A stretch of 47,615 bases of DNA from an uncultured Eubacteriales bacterium (GTDB taxonomy: Bacteria > Bacillota_I > Bacilli_A > RF39 > UBA660). Shown piece after piece: positions 27,229 to 35,614 of this stretch (position 1 is the stretch's first letter; each line of letters starts with the position of its first letter). Below the pieces are notes generated by a model, which made no database searches, was not told the origin of the DNA, and saw only the letters and a program-made list of their open reading frames with translations. A program made the position numbers and the translations under genes. Location of the stretch: assembly GCA_900319955.1 (NCBI GenBank), contig ONQM01000001.1, forward strand, positions 1-47,615. The letters are read 5' to 3'.

Positions 27229-28271
27229 TATTTTTTATTTATATCATCAAAACTAAAATCTAAGTAAACATAATTATCCATATTATAAGATAAATTTTTA
27301 TCTATGTTTTCTTTAGCTTTTATACTTATATCATAAATTCTTTTACCACTTGCAAGTGGATTTATATATCTTATTTTAGCACCATGATTAACATAGTAAA
27401 CACCTTCTTGTTCTTTACCTGATACATTTACTTTCTTAGCATTTTTCCATTTATCAAATAAAACTCCATATTTAGAATTTTCAATTATATCTATTATTTC
27501 ACTTTCTTTTTTTTCGTATAAGTCTTTTTTTTCTATTACACCATCACTATTTAATTGTTTAATTATGTCTGCTAGAAACTGCATAGAAAATCTTGTTTTG
27601 TCATCTCTATATAGTACGCTCATCTTGCTTGTTAAATTAACAAAGTCTTCTGCTATTTCTTTTGTTTTAAAGCCAAGTTCAAGATTTTCTTTTTCATCAT
27701 GTTCTACTTCTACATCATCATACATTCTTTTTATGTCTTTAAGTTTTAATATTTTATACTGAAAAAGTGCATTTGAAAGTGAATACTCTAGTCTATCTGA
27801 GGAAAGATGAGGCGTATCATTATCAGCGATTGGATAAATGTGATAGTTATTAACATCACTTAGCTTTATTCCATCTCTTTTTAAAAGGTTCATTATATCT
27901 TTATCACTTTTAATAAAATATGTTGTTAATTCTTCAGTTGACTCTTGCATCATATAGTCTCCATTTAAAAAATCAATTGAGTGTTTAAAAACAGGCGTTG
28001 CAATGTCATGAAAAAGTCCAGAAAGAGTCTGTTTCTTATCATGCGTAAAGTGCCATATGATAAGTGCTACTGCAACTGAATGATCAAGGCTTGAATAAAA
28101 TTTATGACTACTATACATTTTAGAATAAATCGTTCCGCATGATACACTTATATATTTTTGTTTTTGAAGTCTTTTTGTTTCAATGTAGTCATTTAAAAAT
28201 AATGGGTATTCTGGCTCTAATAAGTTAAAGTATTCTTTTATGTCTTTATCTACTTTATCAATATAGCTCAT
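27228..28271 (-). CDS. HD-domain phosphohydrolase
   Basis: HD superfamily protein, 347 residues. The metal-binding signature is SSLDHSVAVALIIWHFTHD followed by TLSGLFHDIATPVFKHSIDF, giving the H...HD...D set of the family. The remainder is alpha-helical and ends in a beta-rich tail (DNYVYLDFSFDDINKK). Members of this family hydrolyse nucleotides or phosphate esters; this one looks like the dGTPase/deoxynucleotidase-like branch by general layout, but the substrate cannot be set from sequence. It follows the DUF362 gene by 8 nt and is probably co-transcribed with it. Confidence 0.8.
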   Translation of the reverse strand: MSYIDKVDKDIKEYFNLLEPEYPLFLNDYIETKRLQKQKYISVSCGTIYSKMYSSHKFYSSLDHSVAVALIIWHFTHDKKQTLSGLFHDIATPVFKHSIDFLNGDYMMQESTEELTTYFIKSDKDIMNLLKRDGIKLSDVNNYHIYPIADNDTPHLSSDRLEYSLSNALFQYKILKLKDIKRMYDDVEVEHDEKENLELGFKTKEIAEDFVNLTSKMSVLYRDDKTRFSMQFLADIIKQLNSDGVIEKKDLYEKKESEIIDIIENSKYGVLFDKWKNAKKVNVSGKEQEGVYYVNHGAKIRYINPLASGKRIYDISIKAKENIDKNLSYNMDNYVYLDFSFDDINKK

Positions 28272-28279
28272 GATGCCTC

Positions 28280-29179
28280 CTATTTATCTAAATCTATAAC
28301 CTCATAAAATGTTGTTCCAAGTCCAAGTGTTACTGCATGTTCAATTGTATGTGCACCATGACGAGTTTCAACACGTTCTAAGAAGTGATCACGACCTGGG
28401 TCATTTGATTTATAAATTAAATCAAGTGATGCTCTATCAAGGGCAACAGGGTCAAGTGATGCCATAATACCAATATCTTTCATACATGGTGTTTCTGGAT
28501 TTGCATCACAATCACAATCTATACTTAAATTATTTATAACATTAATATAAACAATTCCGCCTCTTTTATTGTAATAGTCAATTACTGCACTATCAGCTTC
28601 TGCCATTGACTCTAAAAAGTCATCTTGCTCTGGTAAATGACTCCATACATATGCTTCATCTTGGTTTTCTGCTCCTGCTGAATGAATATTTAGTTTTCCA
28701 GAGTGACTTGCCATACCAATTGATTCATTTTTTAATGCTCCTCCAAAGCCTCCCATTGCATGACCTTTAAAATGTGAAAGCATAAGTATTGAATCATAGT
28801 TTTTTAGATGTCCTCCAATTGTATCATGATCAAGATGTCTTGATCCTTTTCTTGTTGGAATATCAAACTCATCATCTTCATCTAAAAGATCAACTTTAAA
28901 ATACTTTGTAAATCCATGATTTTCAATTGTTTTCCAGTGATCTATAGATTTTTCTCTAGATCCTCTATATGCCGTATTATTTTCAATTATTGTACCATTT
29001 ACATACTCTACTAAATCTTTGATTAGTTCTGGCTTTAAATAGTTGTTTCCTCCCTGCTCTCCTGTTGATATTTTGACACCAACATTTCCTTTTAATTCTT
29101 TGCCAACTGCTTTATAAATATCTACTAGAGCTTTAGGTGTAATATTTTTTGTAAAAAAAACTTTTTGTTTTGCTATCAT
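28280..29179 (-). CDS. DUF362 domain protein
   Basis: A 299-residue protein with the DUF362 pattern: VGVKISTGEQGGNNYLKPEL, IENNTAYRGSREKSIDHWKT, MLSHFKGHAMGGFGGALKNE and IGMASHSGKLNIHSAG. Three cysteines in DCDCDANPETPCMKDIGIM lie where many DUF362 proteins carry a ferredoxin-like cluster, though there is no full 2[4Fe-4S] domain here. The end, DPVALDRASLDLIYKSND, is also typical. The family is of unknown function, often annotated as an iron-sulfur protein. It is first in a two-gene unit with the HD hydrolase. Confidence 0.88.
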   Translation of the reverse strand: MIAKQKVFFTKNITPKALVDIYKAVGKELKGNVGVKISTGEQGGNNYLKPELIKDLVEYVNGTIIENNTAYRGSREKSIDHWKTIENHGFTKYFKVDLLDEDDEFDIPTRKGSRHLDHDTIGGHLKNYDSILMLSHFKGHAMGGFGGALKNESIGMASHSGKLNIHSAGAENQDEAYVWSHLPEQDDFLESMAEADSAVIDYYNKRGGIVYINVINNLSIDCDCDANPETPCMKDIGIMASLDPVALDRASLDLIYKSNDPGRDHFLERVETRHGAHTIEHAVTLGLGTTFYEVIDLDK

Positions 29180-29232
29180 ATTTCTTACCTCCTACAATTA
29201 TTTTATCATTTTTACCCTTTTAAAAAAAGCTC

Positions 29233-29261
29233 TTTTTATAATTTATTTTGTATGCTATAAT
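29233..29261 (+). promoter_or_regulatory. Promoter of gmk
   Basis: TATAAT at 29256-29261 with an extended -10 (TATG before it) and a weak TTTTTA 17 nt upstream; start codon 26 nt downstream of the -10. Confidence 0.65.
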
Positions 29262-29286
29262 ACTAGTACATTTTAAGGAGGAACTT

Positions 29287-29967
29287 ATGAAAAATATTAT
29301 AAAAGATAAAGGTAAAGGAAATCTAATTGTGATATCAGGGCCTTCTGGTGCTGGAAAAGGAACTATTGTTGAAGGATTAAAAAAAATTAATAAAAATATT
29401 TGGGTATCAATTTCTTGTACATCAAGAGCACCTAGAAAAGGAGATGCTGAAGGTGAAACATATTTCTTCTTAACAAGATCAGAATTCGAAGAAAAAATAA
29501 AAGAAGGAGACTTTTTAGAGTATGCAGAATATAGTGGAAATTATTATGGAACGCCTAAGTCTAAAATACTTGATAAGATTAATTCTGGAATAGATGTAAT
29601 ACTAGAAATAGAAATACAAGGAGCTTTAAAAGTAAAAGAACTTGTGCCTGATGCAATTTTTATATTTATTCTTCCACCTAGCATGACAGAGCTTAGAAAA
29701 AGATTAGTAAATAGAGGTACAGAAGATAAAGAAAAACTTCTTAAAAGATTTGAAAGAGCTTATAAAGAGATAAATGAAGTAACTAAATATAATTATGTTG
29801 TTATAAATGATGAAGTAGATGCTGCAGTTGATAAAGTTAATTCAATATTAAAATCAGAAAGATGTAGAGTTGATAGAATCGAAGATATATACTTAGGTAA
29901 TAAAGAAGAAGAATTGCATGAGTTATTAGTAGATAAAGATCTTCAAAATAATGATATGACAATTTGA
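29287..29967 (+). CDS. gmk: Guanylate kinase
   Basis: Phosphorylates GMP to GDP with ATP. The P-loop is ISGPSGAGKGTIVEGL at about residues 15-30; the GMP-binding region is SISCTSRAPRKGDAEGETYF and FLEYAEYSGNYYGTPKSKI; the lid includes RLVNRGTEDKEKLLKRF; the end NYVVINDEVDAAVDKVNSIL is standard. The ATG at 29287 is used because AAGGAGG stands 5-6 nt upstream and the promoter lies just before it; an upstream ATG at 29248 falls in the promoter. The last 30 residues extend past the usual end and are acidic. Confidence 0.96.
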   Translation: MKNIIKDKGKGNLIVISGPSGAGKGTIVEGLKKINKNIWVSISCTSRAPRKGDAEGETYFFLTRSEFEEKIKEGDFLEYAEYSGNYYGTPKSKILDKINSGIDVILEIEIQGALKVKELVPDAIFIFILPPSMTELRKRLVNRGTEDKEKLLKRFERAYKEINEVTKYNYVVINDEVDAAVDKVNSILKSERCRVDRIEDIYLGNKEEELHELLVDKDLQNNDMTI

Positions 29968-30080
29968 AAAATATAAACCATAAATTAATAAATCGAATGA
30001 AATATCAATACTTATTGTGCATTTAGCAGGATTTATATTTGATAAATATAATATACTTTGTGAAAAATTCTACATTTTTC

Positions 30081-30110
30081 TTTACAATATATTATTTTTT
30101 ATATTAAAAT
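30081..30110 (+). promoter_or_regulatory. Candidate promoter of the secreted thioredoxin-fold gene
   Basis: TTTACA, 18-nt spacer, TAAAAT, 20 nt before the start codon. The long spacer between gmk and this gene agrees with a separate promoter. Confidence 0.45.
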
Positions 30111-30130
30111 ATATAAGAAAGGAGTTTAAG

Positions 30131-30946
30131 ATGAAGAAAAAATTTATTGCAGTATTTCTAGTTACTTTAAGTTTTCTATTAATTGGTGTTCCAAATGTTA
30201 GTGCTAAAGAAAAAATGACTAACTTTAAAGAAACAGTTGATGAAGAAATATCAACATTTGAAAGTAATAGTGATGCTAAAGAGTTTGTAGATACTATGAA
30301 AAATGCAGACTTTACAGGTTACAAGGAAGATGATCCTAATAAGATAAACGTTTATATTTTTAGAGGTAGTACTTGTGGTTATTGTTTAAAAGCTGTTTCA
30401 TTCTTCTCAAGCATAATTAAAGATTATGGAAAATATTTCAACTTAAAAACATATGAAGTTTGGAATAATCAAGATAATAGTGAATTATTTAGTAAAGTTG
30501 CTAGTGTACTAGGAGATAGTGCTGATGGAGTTCCATATATTGTAATCGGAGACAAGTCATTTTCTGGTTATGCTTCTTCTATGGATAGTGATATAGAAAA
30601 GCAAATTAAAGCTGAATATGATAAAAAGAAAAGTGAAAGATATGATGTTATGGATCATTTAGATAAAGCTAAAGCAACTACTAGTGATGACACATCAAGT
30701 GATGATACAACTGCTAAAAAAACATCTAAGTCATCAAGTCTTTCTGTTATAGATTTCTGGTTTATAATAATTGTTATTATTCTTGCAGATATAATTTATA
30801 CAGAACTTCGTGTAAGAAGTGTAAAAAAATATGCTGAAAAAGAAATAAATGAAATTAAGAAGGCAAGTAAAAAAGCTGAAGAACCAGTTAAGAAAGCTGT
30901 TAAGAAAGTACAAGAAAAGCATAAGAAAAAGGCAGTTAAAAAATAG
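30131..30946 (+). CDS. Exported thioredoxin-fold protein with C-terminal anchor
   Basis: Residues 1-24 are a signal peptide (MKKKFIAVFLVTLSFLLIG ... VSA). The domain from about residue 70 reads INVYIFRGSTCGYCLKAVSF with a CGYC active site, then a helix, and a cis-Pro loop GVPYIVIGDKSFSGY, which is a thioredoxin/glutaredoxin fold. A Ser/Thr/Asp linker follows, then a transmembrane helix (VIDFWFIIIVIILADIIY) and a lysine-rich cytoplasmic tail. It is thus held outside the membrane with the redox site exposed. The ATG at 30131 has AAAGGAG 6 nt upstream. Convergent with trxB-trxA. Confidence 0.78.
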   Translation: MKKKFIAVFLVTLSFLLIGVPNVSAKEKMTNFKETVDEEISTFESNSDAKEFVDTMKNADFTGYKEDDPNKINVYIFRGSTCGYCLKAVSFFSSIIKDYGKYFNLKTYEVWNNQDNSELFSKVASVLGDSADGVPYIVIGDKSFSGYASSMDSDIEKQIKAEYDKKKSERYDVMDHLDKAKATTSDDTSSDDTTAKKTSKSSSLSVIDFWFIIIVIILADIIYTELRVRSVKKYAEKEINEIKKASKKAEEPVKKAVKKVQEKHKKKAVKK

Positions 30947-30969
30947 AAGTGAATAACTTCTATTTTTTT
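30941..30969. terminator. Bidirectional terminator between thioredoxin-fold gene and trxB
   Basis: AAATAGAAGT (30941-30950) pairs with ACTTCTATTT (30956-30965) with T runs on both strands. Confidence 0.8.
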
Positions 30970-31870
30970 ACTTATTTAATTCTCTAATAGCAGTTGTTGC
31001 AGCAATTGCGCCATCTGATGCTGCAGTAACTAGTTGTCTTAATCCTTTTTCTCTTATGTCTCCCGCAACATAGACATGCTCTATATTTGTGTGAAGTGCA
31101 TCATCTTTTGCAATGATATATCCTCTTTCATCAGTATCAATAATATCTAGTATATTGTTATTTTCGGGTATTTGCCCTATTGCTACAAAAAGAGCTGAAA
31201 CAGGTATTTCTTTTTTGCTTCCATCATTATTAGTAACTTCTATACCTTCAAGTTTTTCTTCACCAATTAATTTAGTTACATTACTATCAAGAATAAATTC
31301 AACATTCTTTTTATTTTTTAATTTGTTAACAGTTTCTATGTTTCCTCTAAATTCAGATCTTCTATGTATTAAATACACTTTACTTGCTAAATCACTTAAA
31401 TATAGAGCATCATCAAGTGCTGTATTTCCACCACCATTTACTGCAACTTCCTTATCTCTAAATAATGCTCCATCACATGTTGCACAGTAAGAAATTCCTT
31501 TTCCTATTAACCTTTCTTCTCCATCTAAATTTAACTTTCTATTAACAACACCTAGTGCTAAAATACATGCTTTAGTATTATATTTATTTTTTAAAGTTTT
31601 GATTTTTAAAGGATTACCTTCAATCAAATCAACTGCTTTTTCATACTTTATTTCTGCACCTAAGTCTTCTGCTTGATGCAAAAGTTTCATAGAATAATCA
31701 TATCCAGATACATGAAAAAGTCCTGGGTAATTATCTATCTTATTTGTATTAACTATTTGTCCACCTGCTGCTAAAGTTTCTAAAACTAACACTTTTTTTC
31801 CACTTCTAGATGCATATATAGCTGCAGTAAGTCCTGCTGTTCCTGCGCCAATTATTATTATATCATACAT
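30968..31870 (-). CDS. trxB: Thioredoxin reductase
   Basis: NADPH-dependent flavoenzyme that reduces thioredoxin. FAD loop IIGAGTAGLTAAIYASRSG at the N-terminus, redox motif SYCATCDGALF at about residue 132, NADPH loop NGGGNTALDDALYLSDLA, and the C-terminal FAD site YVAGDIREKGLRQLVTAASD. Length 300 is standard for the low-molecular-weight class. It starts 1 nt after the trxA stop region, so trxA-trxB is one operon, with the thioredoxin made first. Confidence 0.95.
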   Translation of the reverse strand: MYDIIIIGAGTAGLTAAIYASRSGKKVLVLETLAAGGQIVNTNKIDNYPGLFHVSGYDYSMKLLHQAEDLGAEIKYEKAVDLIEGNPLKIKTLKNKYNTKACILALGVVNRKLNLDGEERLIGKGISYCATCDGALFRDKEVAVNGGGNTALDDALYLSDLASKVYLIHRRSEFRGNIETVNKLKNKKNVEFILDSNVTKLIGEEKLEGIEVTNNDGSKKEIPVSALFVAIGQIPENNNILDIIDTDERGYIIAKDDALHTNIEHVYVAGDIREKGLRQLVTAASDGAIAATTAIRELNK

Positions 31871-31871
31871 A

Positions 31872-32171
31872 TTATTTCAAGAATTCCTCCACATCACTTT
31901 GTGATCTCATACCAACAAATCTATCTTCTTCTTTTCCATTAATAAACTTAATAACACAAGGAATAGAAGATACATTAAACTCTTCTGCTAAATCCATATT
32001 GTCATCAACATTTACTTTATAAATAGTTTTTTCTTTTCCTACTTCATCAAGGATTGGTGAAAGCATTTTACATGGTGCACACCAGTTTGCAAAAAAGTCT
32101 ACAGTAACTAATCCTTTAGATTCTCTAACTAACTTCTTAAATTCATCTTTATCTTTTATTATCTTATTCAT
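31872..32171 (-). CDS. trxA: Thioredoxin
   Basis: A 99-residue thioredoxin. The active site is DFFANWCAPCKMLSPIL with CAPC in place of the usual CGPC; the cis-Pro loop is FNVSSIPCVIKFINGKEEDR, with an additional cysteine right after the cis-proline. It keeps protein disulfides reduced and gives electrons to reductases. AAGGAG about 9 nt upstream lies inside the 3' end of the decayed DUF3592-like gene. It forms a pair with trxB. Confidence 0.93.
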   Translation of the reverse strand: MNKIIKDKDEFKKLVRESKGLVTVDFFANWCAPCKMLSPILDEVGKEKTIYKVNVDDNMDLAEEFNVSSIPCVIKFINGKEEDRFVGMRSQSDVEEFLK

Positions 32172-32174
32172 TTT

Positions 32175-32723
32175 CTATTTCTCCTTCTTAATTATTTTAT
32201 CATCTTTAGAATTTGTGTCAACTGACATATATAATATTTCTAAAATAAATATTATTATTACATTTATAATAATTGTTTTAAATCTACTTCCACCATATGA
32301 ATTTCTACCAAAACTATGGTAATAAATTATCATGTCACAAGTTTGATTCTGGGGTTCAATTGTTGTACTAGAAATAAACCCATATTCTATAATTGAATCT
32401 TCACATATGATGATAAAACATATATAAACATATTATCATAAATGTCATCCCTATTAACTCTTATTTTTACACTACCATTTATCCTAGAAGGAATAATTCC
32501 ACTTTCAACTTTATATTTCTTATTATTATACTTGTATACATAAAGTGTTTTGTTACAATTTCCAGGACTTAAACCACTACTGATACAACTTGTTTTTGCA
32601 ACCACTTTTTTATAATTAGAAAAATAATCATTTAGTCTTACAATTAAACCAATTGCAAGACTAATAGAAATAATTGTAAATACAAGTATTAAAAATTTTG
32701 TTTTACCATTCCCACTTCTTCAT
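32175..32723 (-). pseudogene. Decayed DUF3592-like membrane protein gene with two frameshifts
   Basis: From the ATG at 32723 (overlapping the scpB end) the frame reads MKKWEW then a stop. A +1 shift opens KTKFLILVFTIISISLAIGL (a transmembrane helix), NYKKVVAKTSCISSG, YVYKYNNKKYKVESGIIPSR and MFIYVLSSY, ending at 32387. A -1 shift near there opens CEDSIIEYGFISSTTIE, CDMIIYYHSFGRNSYGGSR, a second transmembrane helix and a stop at 32175. The whole span is 549 nt, exactly 183 codons, as expected if one insertion and one deletion broke an intact gene. The TM-beta-TM layout with a GKKY-type strand is that of DUF3592. Confidence 0.65.
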
Positions 32724-33291
32724 TTTGATTCTCTCTGTATTTAGAGTGATAAAGATCAACCTCATCACTATCATCTTCTTTAACTTCTTCTATAAAGTCG
32801 TCCATATTAGGCAAATCTTCTATTTTGCTAAGTCCAAAGAAGTCTAAAAACTCTGATGTAACCTCATAAAGAATGGGTCTTCCAGGAAGCTCGCTTCTAC
32901 CTGCTTCTTTGATTAGTCCTTTACCCACTAGTTTTCTAATCATTGAAACACTTCCTACTCCTCTTATCTTATCAATATCTGCTCTTGTAATTGGTTCATT
33001 ATATGCAATAATTGCAAGTGTTTCAAGTGCAGCGTTTGAAAGTGTGTTTGTTTCAGGATTTTCAATTAATTTTGCATAGTAATCTTTATGTTCTCTTTTT
33101 GTTGTTAATTTTATTTTATTACCAAGAAAGTCTATTCTTAATCCTCTTTCTGGACTTTCATAATCATTTTTTAAACTTCTTACTAACTCTTTTGCTGTTT
33201 CTTCATCTATATCAAGTACTTTTTCAATTTGATCTAAGCTTAATCCATCTTCACCCACAACAAATAATAATCCTTCTAGAACTGCTTTCAT
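32689..33291 (-). CDS. scpB: Segregation and condensation protein B
   Basis: Subunit of the bacterial condensin Smc-ScpAB. Two winged-helix domains: LEGLLFVVGEDGLSLDQIEK at the N-terminus and SNAALETLAIIAYNEPITRA, the most conserved family segment, followed by DIDKIRGVGSVSMIRKLVGK and GRPILYEVTSEFLDFFGL. The C-terminal 40 residues are acidic and probably unstructured. Its ATG overlaps the scpA stop (TAATG), so the two are translationally coupled. It binds the middle of ScpA as a dimer. Confidence 0.95.
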   Translation of the reverse strand: MKAVLEGLLFVVGEDGLSLDQIEKVLDIDEETAKELVRSLKNDYESPERGLRIDFLGNKIKLTTKREHKDYYAKLIENPETNTLSNAALETLAIIAYNEPITRADIDKIRGVGSVSMIRKLVGKGLIKEAGRSELPGRPILYEVTSEFLDFFGLSKIEDLPNMDDFIEEVKEDDSDEVDLYHSKYRENQNEEVGMVKQNF

Positions 33292-34007
33292 TATACCGCC
33301 TCACATTCAAAGTCATCAAATAAGTTTTTCTGTACTATTTTTAAATCTCCTTCTTTAGCAAGCTCTAAAACTGCTAAGAAAGTTGCTATTATATATTCTT
33401 TGTTATAGCTTTCAAATAATGAGAAAAAACTTATATGTTTTTTTGTTTTTAATATATCTTTTATAGATTTTTTTCTATCACTTACTTTTATTTCTTTTTC
33501 AGTTACTTTTGTTTTTAGTGGTTTTTCTTCTTCTTTTCTTTCTAAAAATTTCTTAAATGCATTAACTAAGTCATCTAAAGTAACATCAGAATTAATTTTT
33601 TCATCATCTTCAATATAATTTTTTATGTTTTCTGGTGCTTTAGTATATATTTCTGATCTTAATTCTTCTTTATTTTTTAATACATTTGAAATATCTTTAT
33701 ATGTTTGGTATTCTAAGAGTCTATTAACTAAATTTTCTCTTGGATCTTCTTCCTCTTCTTCACTTTCTTCTTCCTCTTTCTTAGGTAAAAGCATCTTAGA
33801 TTTAATATATAAAAGTTCACTTGCCATAACAAGATAACTACTAGTAATTTCTAGGTTCATCTCTTCCATCTTATCAAGGTATGCTATATACTGATCTGTT
33901 ATTTTTTCTATTTCTATATCTAATATGTTCATTTTATTTTGTTTTATTAAATATAAAAGTAAATCAAGTGGACCTTCAAAGTCATTTATTTTAAAGTCTA
34001 TTTCCAT
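33291..34007 (-). CDS. scpA: Segregation and condensation protein A (kleisin)
   Basis: Kleisin that closes the Smc ring and recruits ScpB. N-terminal signature FEGPLDLLLYLIKQNKMNIL followed by DIEIEKITDQYIAYLD and YLVMASELLYIKSKMLLPKK, which bind the Smc neck; an acidic linker (EEEESEEEEEDPRENL); then ScpB-binding helices and a C-terminal winged helix (ATFLAVLELAKEGDLKIVQK) that binds the Smc cap. Length 238 is standard. It starts the scpA-scpB pair; glyS lies downstream after 60 nt in the opposite transcript order, separated by a terminator. Confidence 0.95.
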   Translation of the reverse strand: MEIDFKINDFEGPLDLLLYLIKQNKMNILDIEIEKITDQYIAYLDKMEEMNLEITSSYLVMASELLYIKSKMLLPKKEEEESEEEEEDPRENLVNRLLEYQTYKDISNVLKNKEELRSEIYTKAPENIKNYIEDDEKINSDVTLDDLVNAFKKFLERKEEEKPLKTKVTEKEIKVSDRKKSIKDILKTKKHISFFSLFESYNKEYIIATFLAVLELAKEGDLKIVQKNLFDDFECEAV

Positions 34008-34038
34008 ACTATCATTCCTAACATATTTATTATAACAG

Positions 34039-34069
34039 AAAAAAAAGATTTAAGATAGATAAATCTTTT
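34039..34069 (-). terminator. Terminator after glyS
   Basis: Minus strand AAAAGATTTA pairs with TAAATCTTTT, followed by eight T; it overlaps the glyS stop codon and isolates glyS from scpA. Confidence 0.8.
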
Positions 34070-35441
34070 ATTCAAATTTAATTCTTTCATTAATATATGA
34101 TGCAACTTCATCAAGTTTTAGTGTTATTTGGTTCATTGTATCTCTATTTCTTAATGTTACAGTATTGTTGTTTAATGTGTTTTCATCTATTGTAATACAC
34201 CATGGTGTTCCCATCATGTCTTCTCTTCTATATCTCTTACCAATTGATCCAGACTCATCATAGTGACAGTTAAATTCTTTTCTTAATTTGTCATAAACTT
34301 CTCTTGCTTTTTCACTATGATTTTTTTTTACAAGAGGAAGGACAGCAACTTTATATGGTGCAATATATGGATGAAAACTCATGTATTCTCTTTCCTCACC
34401 ATTTTCTAGTGTTTCTTTATGATATGCATTAAATAAAAGTGCAAGTGTTAGTCTATCTGCTCCAATAGTTGATTCAATAATATATGGAATGTATTTTTCA
34501 CCAGTTGCTTCTTCTTTATATTCCATATTTTCTCCACTATATTCCTGATGTCTTGAAAGGTCAAAGTCTGTTCTATTGTGAGTTCCATTTATTTCGCCAA
34601 AACCAAATGGGAATTTATATTCGATGTCACATGCTTCTTTTGCATAGTGAGCTAGTTTTTCATGTGGATGAAATCTTAGCATATCTTTAGGTATTCCTAA
34701 ATCTTCTAAATATTTTTCTGCATAATTCATAAAGTATTCATAAAGTTCATGATCTGTACCTGGCTTACAGAATGTTTGATATTCCATTTGTTCAAATTCA
34801 ATTGTTCTAAATGTAAAGTTTCCTGGTGTAATCTCATTTCTAAATGCTTTACCTACTTGTCCTATTGAAAATGGAAGAGTTGCTCGCGTTGTTCTTTTAA
34901 CATTTAGGTAGTTAACGTATTCACCTTGTGCATTTTCAGGTCTTAAATAAATTGTACTTTCTTTTTCTTCTACAACTCCACGATTTGTTTTAAACATTAA
35001 ATTAAAATCTCTTATTGGAGTGAAATCTGATGCTCCACATTTTGGACATGGTACTTTATGATCTTTTATATATTTCATCATTTCTTCTTCTGTCATTGCA
35101 TCAGCATCTGCTTTGGCATCAAAATCATCAATTAGGTTATCTGCTCTGTGACGTGTTTTGCATTTTTTACAATCAATTAATGGATCACTAAATGATGCAA
35201 CATGGCCTGATGCTTCCCATACCTTTGGATGCATAAGAATTGCAGCATCAACTTCATAAGCATTATCACGTTCTTCAATAAATCTTTTTTTCCATGATGC
35301 TTTAATATTATCTTTTAACACACTTCCTAACGGACCATAATCCCATGTATTTGCTAGTCCTCCATATATTTCACTTCCTTGATAAATATATCCATATTGT
35401 TTACAAATATTTACCATATCTTTCATAGTTATTTCTTCCAT
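34068..35441 (-). CDS. glyS: Glycyl-tRNA synthetase, single-chain alpha2 type
   Basis: Class II synthetase that charges tRNA-Gly. The N-terminal segment QGSEIYGGLANTWDYGPLGS and the zinc-ribbon-like CKKCKTRH ... CPKCGASDF insertion are typical of the homodimeric (eukaryote/archaea-like) form rather than the alpha2beta2 form. Motif 2 is QVGKAFRNEITPGNFTFRTI plus EFEQMEYQTFC; motif 3 is IIESTIGADRLTLALLF. The C-terminal anticodon-binding domain reads YKVAVLPLVKKNHSEKA and SGSIGKRYRREDMMGTPWC. It stands alone under a compact T-box at 35455-35579. Confidence 0.96.
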   Translation of the reverse strand: MEEITMKDMVNICKQYGYIYQGSEIYGGLANTWDYGPLGSVLKDNIKASWKKRFIEERDNAYEVDAAILMHPKVWEASGHVASFSDPLIDCKKCKTRHRADNLIDDFDAKADADAMTEEEMMKYIKDHKVPCPKCGASDFTPIRDFNLMFKTNRGVVEEKESTIYLRPENAQGEYVNYLNVKRTTRATLPFSIGQVGKAFRNEITPGNFTFRTIEFEQMEYQTFCKPGTDHELYEYFMNYAEKYLEDLGIPKDMLRFHPHEKLAHYAKEACDIEYKFPFGFGEINGTHNRTDFDLSRHQEYSGENMEYKEEATGEKYIPYIIESTIGADRLTLALLFNAYHKETLENGEEREYMSFHPYIAPYKVAVLPLVKKNHSEKAREVYDKLRKEFNCHYDESGSIGKRYRREDMMGTPWCITIDENTLNNNTVTLRNRDTMNQITLKLDEVASYINERIKFE

Positions 35442-35454
35442 ATATAATTCCTCC

Positions 35455-35579
35455 TCAAAATAAAAAGGATTTCTTTATTCTATAGAGACGACATATGCCG
35501 CGGTTCCACTCTATTTATTCATAAAGAATCCCTTTTAAATATATAACTGCTAGGCTTTCCACACCCGTCTTCGTTTCAT
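35455..35579 (-). promoter_or_regulatory. T-box leader of glyS with unusually short 5' domain
   Basis: The minus strand contains AGAGTGGAACCGCGG (complement near 35498-35512) followed by CGTCTCT, the antiterminator bulge of T-boxes, and a competing terminator made of AAGGGATTCTTTAT and ATAAAGAAATCC before TTTTT. Upstream, only about 43 nt remain between this terminator and the predicted transcription start; no AGAGAG or GGTTGGTG Stem I elements are present. The 5' part reads GACGGGTGTGGAAAGCCTAG, which has possible glycine codons (GGG, GGU, GGA) but no clear specifier loop. Confidence 0.75.
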
Positions 35580-35585
35580 GTATTT

Positions 35586-35614
35586 GTTATATCATTTTTT
35601 TATCTATTTTTCAA
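35586..35614 (-). promoter_or_regulatory. Promoter of glyS
   Basis: Minus strand TTGAAA, exactly 17 nt, TATAAC. Predicted start about 35579. It overlaps the last codons of the decayed tail at 35600. Confidence 0.6.

Noticed and set aside
29248-29286. Longer N-terminus for guanylate kinase
   Set aside because: It would overlap the TATAAT promoter and ignores AAGGAGG just before the ATG at 29287.
30017-30130. 38-residue extension of the secreted thioredoxin-fold protein
   Set aside because: It runs through the candidate promoter and would bury the signal peptide.
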